Assembly (NCBI RefSeq): GCF_026410405.1
Contig: NZ_JAPMLN010000011.1
Span: 1 to 64,000, forward strand
From: Marinicella gelatinilytica
GTDB taxonomy: Bacteria; Pseudomonadota; Gammaproteobacteria; Xanthomonadales; Marinicellaceae
Direction: 5' to 3'
DNA: 64,000 nt
The position numbers were made by a program, and so were the translations under genes. The notes under the pieces are model-generated. The model saw nothing but the letters and a program-made list of their open reading frames with translations. It had not been told where the DNA came from and searched no databases. Of this stretch, positions 1 to 8,110 are shown piece by piece; position 1 is the first letter of the stretch; each line of letters begins with the position of its first letter.

Positions 1-273
1 GCCATCCTTGGCGGCGTCCATGCGCTTCGCTTAGTCGCCTACAGGACGTAGGTGTGCCAAGTTAACAGGATGTGGTATTGGCCGGAATGACGAGTCGTCT
101 TTTTGGTTATTAAATCATGTTTATTTACCATTTATCGCTCCAAATGCACCACGGGTTTAATTAACACTTTGCCCATCAACAAACCCAATAATTGTGCAAC
201 ACTTATACTGATGGTTGCTCTGAAATCATCTATAATTGAAGTATAAACTAATACATCGTTGAGAAGTAAATAC
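1..273. other. Intergenic sequence, no gene seen
   Basis: No coding region with a credible start and ribosome binding site is visible here. The first 100 bases are GC-richer than what follows and read like the edge of a dispersed chromosomal repeat, but a second copy inside this window is not evident. The methyltransferase promoter must lie in the AT-rich part after about position 200; no clear -35/-10 pair was identified. Confidence 0.4.
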
Positions 274-846
274 ATGTCAGATGAAACAATCAATAGCCGA
301 TATGGCTTAAATCCCGCACACAGTGAAGTGGTCGAGGCTTGTAAAACAGTCACGCCATGCAAGGTCTTGGACATGGGCTGTGGTACCGGGCGCAATGCGC
401 TCTATCTAAGTCAATTAGGTTTTCAAGTGACAGCGGTGGATAATAATCCCAATGCCATTAACAGGCTGCAGCAGATTGTGGCAGAAGAGAATATCAACAA
501 TATTCAGGCGCAGGTGTACGATATTAATCAAGCCGAGCTCAGCGAAGACTATGGCTTCATTGTCTGCACTGTGACCTTAATGTTTCTTCATCCGGCTCGG
601 GTTGCTGCTGTCATTGCAGATATGCAAGCCCATACGCTGCCGGGTGGTTATAACCTGATTGTCTGCGCCATGGATACGGACGAACATCCTTGCCCGGCTC
701 CTTTCCCATTTACCTTTCATGAAGGCCAGTTAAGTGATGCCTACCAAGGCTGGGAGTTACTCAAGTATAATGAAGATATTGGCACCATGCACAATGGTGC
801 CCAACTACAATTTGCCACCCTTTTAGCGCGCAAGCCTCATAGGTAA
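274..846 (+). CDS. tehB: TehB-like SAM-dependent methyltransferase
   Basis: This 190-aa class I methyltransferase resembles TehB, the tellurite-resistance methyltransferase, over its full length (E. coli TehB is about 197 aa). The SAM-binding glycine motif DMGCGTGRNALYL lies near residue 35. It is followed by an acidic residue after the second strand (VDNNP) and the TehB-typical stretches VTLMFLHP, GGYNLIVCAMDT and YNEDIG. A TTG codon at 259 also opens the frame, but GAGAAG at 261-266 sits about 8 bases before the ATG at 274, so I chose that start. TehB detoxifies tellurite by methylation in E. coli, but the physiological substrate is uncertain. No TehA transporter gene lies beside it. The gene stands 22 bp before the flavoprotein operon and may be read with it. 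Confidence 0.85.
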   Translation: MSDETINSRYGLNPAHSEVVEACKTVTPCKVLDMGCGTGRNALYLSQLGFQVTAVDNNPNAINRLQQIVAEENINNIQAQVYDINQAELSEDYGFIVCTVTLMFLHPARVAAVIADMQAHTLPGGYNLIVCAMDTDEHPCPAPFPFTFHEGQLSDAYQGWELLKYNEDIGTMHNGAQLQFATLLARKPHR

Positions 847-868
847 GCATTAACCAGGAGATGTCATT

Positions 869-1999
869 ATGCGTATAACCATCATCGGTGCCGGTTTTGC
901 CGCCCTCACAGCGGTCAAGACTTTGCGTCAACAATCAAAAAACGTGGAAATTACCGTGATTGCCCCGCGGGCTGAATTTATCTATTTACCCAGTGTTATT
1001 TGGTTACCGGCGGACTTGCGAACAGCGGATGATTTACGCATTGATCTCAACCATTACTTCAAGAAAATGCGCGTCTCTTTCATCGCCGGAAAAGTAAACC
1101 GTATTTCTAATGACGGTCGTCAGGTTCACACCGAGACCGATACGGTTGAGAACGATGCCCTGATTATTGCCAGCGGCGGTCGTTTTATTAAAAAACTGCC
1201 GGGTATTGAACATGTGCTGACCCCTTGCGAAGGTATTAAAGTCGGTGAAACCATTCGCGATCGGCTCGCGGCCATGAAGTCGGGCACAATTGCCCTGGGT
1301 TTCGGCGGCAACCCCAATGAGCCGACCGCCATGCGCGGCGGCCCGATGTTTGAATTTGTTTTTATTATCGAAACCTTATTGCGCAAACAAGGCCGACGCG
1401 ATCAATTTAAACTGGTGTTTTTTAACCCCAATACCAAACCCGGTGTCCGCTTAGGTCCTGATGTGCCCGACAAGCTGATGCAGTTAATGCGTAAACGTGA
1501 TGTGGAAACCCACCTTGGTCATAAAATTAAAGGTTTTACTGAAAACAGTGTCATGACAGAAGGTGGCGACATTACCGCTGACTTAATCCTGTTTATGCCG
1601 GGTATGACCGGCCCCGCCTGGCTGGCAAACACGGATTTGCCGCAGTCGCCGGGTGGCATGATAGCTGCCAATGAACACACTCAGGTAGATGGCTTCAAGC
1701 ATGTCTATGTCGCCGGTGATGCCGGTAGTTTTCCGGGTCCCCAGTGGCAACCCAAACAAGCCCATGCCGCTGATATCCAAGCCAAAGTGGCGGCCACCAA
1801 CGCCTTGCGTCTGCTACAAAATGTCACCACTGAACTCGATAAAATTAATCATGAGCTATTGTGCATTATCGACACCCTCAGCCATGGAATTTTTATTAAA
1901 CGTAATGCCAAAGGCGCCACCTTCTTACCGCCCTTGCGCATCATGCATTACGCCAAACGCTTTTTTGAAAAGCGCTACTTACGGCAATATCGGGGTTAA
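869..1999 (+). CDS. SQR-like NAD(P)/FAD-dependent oxidoreductase
   Basis: The 376-aa flavoprotein belongs to the two-dinucleotide-fold disulfide-reductase family, nearest in layout to sulfide:quinone oxidoreductase and NDH-2-like enzymes. The N-terminal FAD-binding fold starts at residue 3 (IIGAGFAAL), and a second FAD-contact segment, HVYVAGDAGSFPGP, lies near residue 280. A proline-rich quinone-side loop (FIYLPSVIWLP) follows the first fold. It has few cysteines and I could not place the paired catalytic cysteines of true sulfide:quinone reductase, so sulfide is only one possible substrate. A good AGGAG precedes the ATG. It is the first gene of a four-gene run with gaps or overlaps of at most a few bases and probably passes electrons to the quinone pool for that pathway. 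Confidence 0.75.
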   Translation: MRITIIGAGFAALTAVKTLRQQSKNVEITVIAPRAEFIYLPSVIWLPADLRTADDLRIDLNHYFKKMRVSFIAGKVNRISNDGRQVHTETDTVENDALIIASGGRFIKKLPGIEHVLTPCEGIKVGETIRDRLAAMKSGTIALGFGGNPNEPTAMRGGPMFEFVFIIETLLRKQGRRDQFKLVFFNPNTKPGVRLGPDVPDKLMQLMRKRDVETHLGHKIKGFTENSVMTEGGDITADLILFMPGMTGPAWLANTDLPQSPGGMIAANEHTQVDGFKHVYVAGDAGSFPGPQWQPKQAHAADIQAKVAATNALRLLQNVTTELDKINHELLCIIDTLSHGIFIKRNAKGATFLPPLRIMHYAKRFFEKRYLRQYRG

Positions 2000-2002
2000 G
2001 GC

Positions 2003-3631
2003 ATGGCCGCTTCGTCACACATCATTTCTTCCGATGTTTTGGTCATTGGTGGCGGGCTGGCCGGTATCGTGACCGCTTTAGCAAGTATACGCGCAGGTCT
2101 GTCCGTCACGCTGGTTGACCGGGATACGCCGGAACGTTTTGGCGGGCTGGCACGCTGGGCGTTTGGTGGTATGCTGCTGGTGGATACGCCACTGCAACAA
2201 AAAATGAAGATTGTCGATTCACCGGACATTGCCCTTAAAGACTGGCTCAGTTTTGGTGAGCTCAGTGCCGAAGATCAGCTGCCTTTGCAATGGGCGCGCC
2301 ACTATGTCGAGAATTGTCGTTCTGAGGTGTACGACTGGCTGATGAATGAAGGTATAAAATTCTTACCGGCGGTTAATTGGGTTGAACGGGGTCGTTTCGG
2401 AGACGGTAACAGTGTTCCCAGATACCATGTAATCTGGGGAACTTCCCGTGAATTGGTGCGAACTTTAATCGCGGCTTTGCGGCGAGAAAGTGGCCGCGAC
2501 CAATTAACTCTTCTGCACCAACACCGCGTCACCGAATTAGCACAACAAGCCGGACAAGTCAGTGGCGCATTGGCCATTAATGAAACCAGTGGTGAATCTG
2601 TTCGTTTAAACGCCTCAACAGTGGTGATTGCCACCGGCGGTATTAACGGCAGCCATCAAGAATGCCGAAAAAACTGGCCGGTCGACCGACCACAGCCGAC
2701 AACCATGCTTAATGGTGCCCACCCCTATGCCGATGGCCGCATGCATCATTGGGTTGCTGATTATTTCGATGGACAGATTACCCATGCGGGTGAAATGTGG
2801 AACTATGCCGCCGGTTTTGCCCACCCTTATCCGCATTTTTCCGGCCACGGCTTATCCACCATTCCCTGCAAATCTGCACTGTGGTTGAATCATCAGGGCG
2901 AGCGCATTGGTCCGGAACCATTGGTCACCGGTTTTGATACCCACTGGCTTTGTCAACGGGTGGCTGAACAAGAAAAACCCTGGACCTGGCACCTGCTGAA
3001 TTGGCGTATTGCCGCCAAAGAATTTGCCATTTCCGGGGCCGAGCACAATGCCAGAATCAGAGACAAACAGTTCCCGCAGTTCGTCAAAGAACTGCTGCTG
3101 GGGAATCATCGACTGGTGCGGCAAATGCAGCGTGAAAGCCGTGATTTTCTGGTGGCCGATAGCTTGCATGAATTGAGCCATAAAATGAATCGCCTGACCT
3201 GCTCTAATGACATCAGTGCGACCACACTGCAGGCCACAGTCGATGCCTTTGATGCCAATTTTGCCAAAGGCACACAACTGTTTAATGACCCTCAAATTCG
3301 ACTGATTCAGCATGCCCGTCAATGGAAGCCGGATCGTTTACGCACCTGTAAACCGGCACCTCTACAACAAAAAGGCGCCGGGCCCTTTATTTCCATTCGC
3401 ATGCAATTAATCACCCGCAAAAGCCTGGGCGGCTTACAAACTGATTTGCACAGTCGTGTTCTCAATGCCCACGGCGAAACGATTGAGGGCCTATACTGCG
3501 TGGGTGAAGCCGCCGGTTTTGGCGGTGGCGGCGCCAACGGTAAACGCTCGCTGGAAGGCACTTTTTTACCCGGCTGTATTATGACTGCCCGTGCAGCGGT
3601 GCGTTCGATTGTGGGGAGAGATAAACCATGA
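2003..3631 (+). CDS. FAD-binding dehydrogenase, KSTD/fumarate-reductase flavoprotein type
   Basis: This 542-aa protein has the FAD_binding_2 architecture of 3-ketosteroid dehydrogenases and fumarate-reductase flavoproteins. The dinucleotide fold is at residues 12-40 (VLVIGGGLAGIVTAL then VTLVDRD), and a terminal FAD segment, LYCVGEAAGFGGGGANGKRS, lies near residue 500. It matches the group usually annotated as 'putative FAD-binding dehydrogenase', whose substrate is unknown. Such enzymes oxidise or reduce a C-C bond next to a carbonyl. The ATG is 3 bases after the preceding stop, and the 3' end overlaps the next gene by 4 bases (ATGA), so it is certainly co-translated with its neighbours. I cannot assign a substrate from sequence alone. 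Confidence 0.8.
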   Translation: MAASSHIISSDVLVIGGGLAGIVTALASIRAGLSVTLVDRDTPERFGGLARWAFGGMLLVDTPLQQKMKIVDSPDIALKDWLSFGELSAEDQLPLQWARHYVENCRSEVYDWLMNEGIKFLPAVNWVERGRFGDGNSVPRYHVIWGTSRELVRTLIAALRRESGRDQLTLLHQHRVTELAQQAGQVSGALAINETSGESVRLNASTVVIATGGINGSHQECRKNWPVDRPQPTTMLNGAHPYADGRMHHWVADYFDGQITHAGEMWNYAAGFAHPYPHFSGHGLSTIPCKSALWLNHQGERIGPEPLVTGFDTHWLCQRVAEQEKPWTWHLLNWRIAAKEFAISGAEHNARIRDKQFPQFVKELLLGNHRLVRQMQRESRDFLVADSLHELSHKMNRLTCSNDISATTLQATVDAFDANFAKGTQLFNDPQIRLIQHARQWKPDRLRTCKPAPLQQKGAGPFISIRMQLITRKSLGGLQTDLHSRVLNAHGETIEGLYCVGEAAGFGGGGANGKRSLEGTFLPGCIMTARAAVRSIVGRDKP

Positions 3632-4788
3632 AACTGACCTTTCCGGTGACTGCCGCAGACTACCGTAAAAGAGCACGTGCCCGATTGCCCAAATTCCTGT
3701 TCGATTATTTGGATGGCGGTGCCACCGACGAACAAACGCTAAGAGCCAATGAAACTGACTGGCACAAGATAAAACTGCGGCAACGGGTGTTGGTGGATGT
3801 TGACCAAATCGATACCGCAACCACGATTGTCGGAGAATCCTGTGCCATGCCCGTGGTACTGGCACCGCTTGGCCTGGCCGGTATGATGGCACGCCGTGGC
3901 GAGGTACTGGCGGCACGCAGCGCAGAAGCTGCGGGGATTCCATTCACATTGTCTACAGTTGGCATTTGCCCGGTGGAAGAAGTGCAGGCGGCCGTTAACC
4001 GCGCCACCTGGTTCCAGCTGTACATGATCCGCGACCGAAAACGCATTAAGACATTACTCGATAAAGCCTGGACCGCCGGCTGCCGGACATTAGTCTTTAC
4101 TGTTGATTTACCGCAGCCGGGCATGCGCCACCGTGATGTCCGTAACGGCATATCGAGTCCCGGTGCGCGTGCCAAAACCTTGAAAATGATACACTTATTA
4201 TCACGACCGCGCTGGCTGTGGGATGTCGCCATACGCGGCGGCCCGCTCAACTTCGGCAACCTCAGTGATGTCATGCCGGGTACCGGAAATCTTGATGCCA
4301 TTAAGGCCTGGATTGATGCCCAATTCGACCCCACCGTCACCTGGGAAGATATGGCCTGGTTGCGTCAACATTGGCAAGGTCAATTGCTATTAAAAGGTAT
4401 TCTTGATACCGATGATGCGCGACAAGCGGTCAAAATCGGCGCCGACGGCATCGTGATCTCGAATCATGGTGGCCGGCAGTTAGACGGTGTGGCCTCGAGC
4501 GTCAGTAAATTACCGGAAATTGTTGCCGCCGTGGGCTCAGAAACTGAGATTCTGGTCGATGGCGGTGTGCGCAGCGGTGTGGACATCTTCCGTGCCCTGG
4601 CTTTGGGCGCACAGGGTGTTATGATTGGCCGGCCCTGGGCATGGGCACTGGCGGGTGCCGGTGAGACCGGCTTGAATCACTTACTCGCCAGTCTGCAACA
4701 GGAACTGCGACTGGCCATGACCCTCACCGGCGTGACCCGAATTAATGATATTGGTACGGATCAACTTGAACGTATTGGAGATAAATGA
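3628..4788 (+). CDS. FMN-dependent alpha-hydroxy-acid dehydrogenase (LldD/MdlB family)
   Basis: The 386-aa TIM-barrel enzyme oxidises a 2-hydroxy acid to a 2-oxo acid using FMN. Family active-site residues are visible: the Tyr of FDYLDGG near residue 32, the Tyr of WFQLYMIRDR, the Asp of TVDLPQPGMRHRD, and the His-Arg pair of ISNHGGRQLDG near residue 280. The FMN-phosphate segment ILVDGGVRSGVD and the closing IGRPWAWAL also match. Lactate dehydrogenase, mandelate dehydrogenase and glycolate oxidase share all of these, so the substrate is open. The next gene encodes a benzoylformate-decarboxylase/acetolactate-synthase-like enzyme, which suggests the 2-oxo product is decarboxylated or ligated straight away. 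It overlaps both neighbours by 4 bases. Confidence 0.88.
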   Translation: MKLTFPVTAADYRKRARARLPKFLFDYLDGGATDEQTLRANETDWHKIKLRQRVLVDVDQIDTATTIVGESCAMPVVLAPLGLAGMMARRGEVLAARSAEAAGIPFTLSTVGICPVEEVQAAVNRATWFQLYMIRDRKRIKTLLDKAWTAGCRTLVFTVDLPQPGMRHRDVRNGISSPGARAKTLKMIHLLSRPRWLWDVAIRGGPLNFGNLSDVMPGTGNLDAIKAWIDAQFDPTVTWEDMAWLRQHWQGQLLLKGILDTDDARQAVKIGADGIVISNHGGRQLDGVASSVSKLPEIVAAVGSETEILVDGGVRSGVDIFRALALGAQGVMIGRPWAWALAGAGETGLNHLLASLQQELRLAMTLTGVTRINDIGTDQLERIGDK

Positions 4789-6446
4789 TGATGAATGGTG
4801 CGCAAGCTTTAATGAAAACCCTGGTCGATGCCGGTATTGAGGTCTGTTTTAGCAACCCCGGCACCAGCGAAATGCATTTTGTGGCGGCACTCGATAATGA
4901 GCCGAAGATGCGCGCTGTGCTCGGACTTTTTGAAGGTGTGGTGACCGGTGCCGCCGATGGTTATGCACGCATGGCCGATAAGCCTGCGGTGACCCTGTTG
5001 CATCTCGGTTGTGGCTTAGGCAACGGACTGGCCAATCTGCACAACGCGCGTAAGGGTAAGGTCCCCGTGGTCAACATCGTCGGTGACCACGCCACCTACC
5101 ATGTCAAATACGATGCACAATTACAATCGGATATCGAAACCGTGGCGCGCAATGTCTCTCCGGGCTTTTGTCGCACCGCCACCAGCACCGAAACACTGGG
5201 CCAGGATGTCGCTGAAGCCATTGCCGCTGCCCGCGCAAAACCCGGTCAGGTGGCCACCTTAATTTTACCCGCCGATGTCTCCTGGGGCGAAGGCGGCGTC
5301 GCCGTTGAACCTCTATCACCACCAACCCCTGAAGCGGCCGATGAGGCCACATTGGAAGCCATCGCCACGGCCATTAATTCAGGTCAAAAGAGCGCGATAC
5401 TACTGGGCGGCCATGCCTTGCGCGAACCGACCATTATGGCCGCCGCCAAAATCGCGGCGCATAAGGGCGTCACTTTATTGGCAGAAACTTTCCCCACCCG
5501 CATGGAACGCGGCGCCGGTTTACCTTATATTGAACGCATTGCTTACCTGGCGGAACTGGCCATGGTGCAGCTCAGTGATATTAAACATTTAATCCTGGTG
5601 GATGCCAAAGCACCGGTGTCATTCTTCGCCTACCCCGATAAAAAGAGTTACCTGGTGCCCGACAGTTGTCAGGTGCACACCTTGGCCGCACCTGATCAGG
5701 ATAGTTTGGCCAGTCTCAGCAAATTGGTCACTGCCGTCGGCGCAGACCAGGCACAACCCAAACTACAGTCCGAAAAACAACCGGTCAGTCCTGTTGGCAA
5801 ATTAACCGCCGAGAAAGTCTGTAAAGCGGTTGGCCACTTGCTGCCGGACAATGCCATCCTGATTGATGAAGGCATTACCTCAACCCTGATGCTGGCTGCC
5901 ATGACCGCCGGCGCACCCCGTCATGATTTGTTGACCTTAACCGGTGGCGCCATCGGTCAGGGTTTACCGAATGCCGTCGGTGCGGCCATCGCCTGCCCTG
6001 ATCGACCTGTTTTTGCCCTGATTGGTGATGGCACCGCGATGTACACCATCCAGGCACTGTGGACCATGGCCCGCGAACAATTAAACGTCACCTCGATTAT
6101 ATTCAACAACGCCGCCTACTCGGTGCTCAACATTGAACTCGACCGGGTTGGTGCCAAAGACGCCGGAGATAAAGCCAAATCCCAGCTGGATTTAACCGGC
6201 CCGAACATCAACTTTGCCGAAATGGCTAACAGCATGGGCGTCCATGGTATCCGCGTGCAAACCGCCGAAGAAATAACCAAAGCCCTGGAATACGCCCAAA
6301 GCCAACCCGGCCCGCATTTAATCGAAGCCATCGTGCCGGAATCTTTGAACAAGACAAAACGTAAAATCCTGCCCTGGCTGCTACGCTCCATGCCGAGCTT
6401 ACCCTTGTCGATTTCCAAGGCACTAAAGAAGAAATTGGCACCGTAA
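4785..6446 (+). CDS. ThDP-dependent 2-oxoacid enzyme (acetolactate synthase/benzoylformate decarboxylase-like)
   Basis: The 553-aa protein has the three-domain layout of thiamine-diphosphate decarboxylases and synthases. The proton-relay Glu is E50 (LFEGVVTGAADGYARM). A His at residue 73 (LLHLGCGLGNG) aligns with the catalytic His70 region of benzoylformate decarboxylase. The Mg/ThDP motif starting IGDGTAMYTIQ and ending in FNN lies near residues 413-442. The C-terminus carries a basic tail (KTKRKILPW). Biosynthetic acetolactate synthase is normally paired with a regulatory subunit and none is present, so a catabolic decarboxylase or carboligase role is more likely. Three in-frame ATGs sit at 4785, 4788 and 4791 after a GGAG; I kept the first. 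Confidence 0.82.
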   Translation: MMMNGAQALMKTLVDAGIEVCFSNPGTSEMHFVAALDNEPKMRAVLGLFEGVVTGAADGYARMADKPAVTLLHLGCGLGNGLANLHNARKGKVPVVNIVGDHATYHVKYDAQLQSDIETVARNVSPGFCRTATSTETLGQDVAEAIAAARAKPGQVATLILPADVSWGEGGVAVEPLSPPTPEAADEATLEAIATAINSGQKSAILLGGHALREPTIMAAAKIAAHKGVTLLAETFPTRMERGAGLPYIERIAYLAELAMVQLSDIKHLILVDAKAPVSFFAYPDKKSYLVPDSCQVHTLAAPDQDSLASLSKLVTAVGADQAQPKLQSEKQPVSPVGKLTAEKVCKAVGHLLPDNAILIDEGITSTLMLAAMTAGAPRHDLLTLTGGAIGQGLPNAVGAAIACPDRPVFALIGDGTAMYTIQALWTMAREQLNVTSIIFNNAAYSVLNIELDRVGAKDAGDKAKSQLDLTGPNINFAEMANSMGVHGIRVQTAEEITKALEYAQSQPGPHLIEAIVPESLNKTKRKILPWLLRSMPSLPLSISKALKKKLAP

Positions 6447-6723
6447 AATCATTGAATTATGCATTTTGTATAAGCTCTCAGTTCAGTCACCTAGGTTCCT
6501 TTATTATATTTACTTACCAATTATGCTTGTTCAGCACAATTAGAACATACGCCAGTCACGATTCTAAATTGCGTTAACCGTTTTCATTAAAGTCAACCTT
6601 TAGCCTACCTTTTCATATTATTCATCACTTTTTCAGGAGTTTTTCAGGGCTTTTGCAGAATTGACAATGACCGTATTCATATACTTACTGCTCGTGTTTT
6701 TATTAATTAACAGAGGTTATCAT

Positions 6724-8052
6724 ATGTTCATTCGTTTCAGTCTTAAGGACTTGTTTTTTACTTTAATGCTTGTATTTTCATCGTTGGGGATGGTTAGCGC
6801 CTCAAATTCGAACGTAGAAATATTTAATGTCGATTTTAACGATCTAACCCCAGGCAGTTACATCGGTGATGGTGGAGCCTCAGTCGGTGAACCAAGTTTC
6901 GCAAGTGGTATAACAGGACAAGTTTTTCAACAAAGTCCAGGTGAGAATTATCTTGAAGTACTATTGGACCCTGTCACAACCAATGCCAGAAGTATGCGCT
7001 GGGATTTCTTAGAAGGAGGTGAAGTCACCGAGGGTGTGGTTGTCATTGAATATCAGTTCACCCCAACGGCACTGGATCTTCATGAGTTTGGTGTCAGAGA
7101 AGGTGGCGGTTCCTCTAAATTGTTTTTAAAAATTGAATACAAAGCTGACGGTACATTTCAAGCCCGGGATACCTTAGGTCTCATTACCACAATTGAAAAC
7201 ACCTATACAGCGGGCACAACTCAAGACGTGGTATTAACCTTTGATATGGATGCTGGAACCAGCTCAATGACCATTAATGGTAATGTAATTTACTCAGATC
7301 GAGAACACGACATCACTGATCGCGGTGTGGGTCGTTTACTAACTGGTTTTGGGAACGGTTCAAGCAACCACCCCTTTTATTTAGATAATATAAATATTTA
7401 CACTCCAGCGCCAACCACACTGCTTTTAGAAGCTGATTTTGAGGATTATATGGTCGGTGACTTTTTGGGTGAAGGCGGTGCTTCAGTAGACGAGCCTTAC
7501 AACATATCAAACAACTTATACACTGAAATCGTTACGCCAGGCCTTAATTCTGATCAAGCTTTGTATTTAGAATCTGAGACCAATGGGGTGAAATCCACCA
7601 GATGGCACTTCTATGATGATGTTGAAGTCACGACAGGTCAGGTAGTTATTGAATACGATTTGGAGTTTATCGCTTTAGATGCATTCCAGTTCAGTGTTCG
7701 TGAAAATACCACCAGTAGTATCAATTTTACTACGATACGATTCACTCCCGGCGGTAAAGTGAGTGTATACGACGAATCTGGTTTTCAACTTAACGTCGGC
7801 GATTACCAAGTAAACCAAGTGCATCACTTGAGACTAACATTTGATCTCGACAATGGAACTTATACTGTCGAATTAGATGATGTAGCTTTGGTTACAGGCC
7901 GATCCTATGGCTACAGTGGAGAGCGTGGCATTGGTAAAATTACGTTGGGTACTGACTCAACGACACTGGCAGGTACTAATCTTGTTATTGATAACATTCA
8001 AGTTATGGCCATTGAATCAAATGATTTAATTTTTAATGATGGCTTTGAATAG
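6724..8052 (+). CDS. Secreted protein with two tandem LamG-like domains and a DGFE C-terminal tail
   Basis: This 442-aa protein begins with a signal peptide (hydrophobic segment about residues 9-23, cleavage likely after VSA). It then carries two copies of a roughly 200-aa beta-rich unit. The copies align at DFNDLTPGSYIGDGGASVGEP with DFEDYMVGDFLGEGGASVDEP, at GVVVIEYQF with GQVVIEYDL, at LTFDMDAGTSSMTI with LTFDLDNGTYTVEL, and at YLDNINIY with VIDNIQVM. The fold resembles laminin-G/concanavalin-like lectin domains. The protein ends in LIFNDGFE, a short tail I associate with many exported Marinicella proteins. The frame opens earlier at TTG 6661, but AGAGG before ATG 6724 and the signal peptide there decide the start. 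Function unknown; carbohydrate or surface adhesion is a guess. Confidence 0.7.
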   Translation: MFIRFSLKDLFFTLMLVFSSLGMVSASNSNVEIFNVDFNDLTPGSYIGDGGASVGEPSFASGITGQVFQQSPGENYLEVLLDPVTTNARSMRWDFLEGGEVTEGVVVIEYQFTPTALDLHEFGVREGGGSSKLFLKIEYKADGTFQARDTLGLITTIENTYTAGTTQDVVLTFDMDAGTSSMTINGNVIYSDREHDITDRGVGRLLTGFGNGSSNHPFYLDNINIYTPAPTTLLLEADFEDYMVGDFLGEGGASVDEPYNISNNLYTEIVTPGLNSDQALYLESETNGVKSTRWHFYDDVEVTTGQVVIEYDLEFIALDAFQFSVRENTTSSINFTTIRFTPGGKVSVYDESGFQLNVGDYQVNQVHHLRLTFDLDNGTYTVELDDVALVTGRSYGYSGERGIGKITLGTDSTTLAGTNLVIDNIQVMAIESNDLIFNDGFE

Positions 8053-8086
8053 TCACCACCAGCAATCAATCAACGGACTATACAGA

Positions 8087-8109
8087 GGAAAGCTGCTCAG
8101 CAGCTTTCC
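8087..8109. terminator. Bidirectional terminator hairpin
   Basis: A perfect 11-bp inverted repeat (GGAAAGCTGCT, one base, AGCAGCTTTCC) sits between the ends of two convergent genes. It is followed by TTT on the plus strand and by CTCTG on the minus strand, so it best serves the plus-strand gene but may stop both. Confidence 0.75.
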
Positions 8110-8110
8110 T

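Noticed and set aside
869-1999. True sulfide:quinone oxidoreductase
   Set aside because: The paired catalytic cysteines at the family positions could not be found, so only the fold-level call is kept.
4785-6446. Biosynthetic acetolactate synthase (ilvB/ilvG)
   Set aside because: No regulatory subunit or ilv genes nearby, and the enzyme is in a flavoprotein operon; a catabolic ThDP enzyme fits better.
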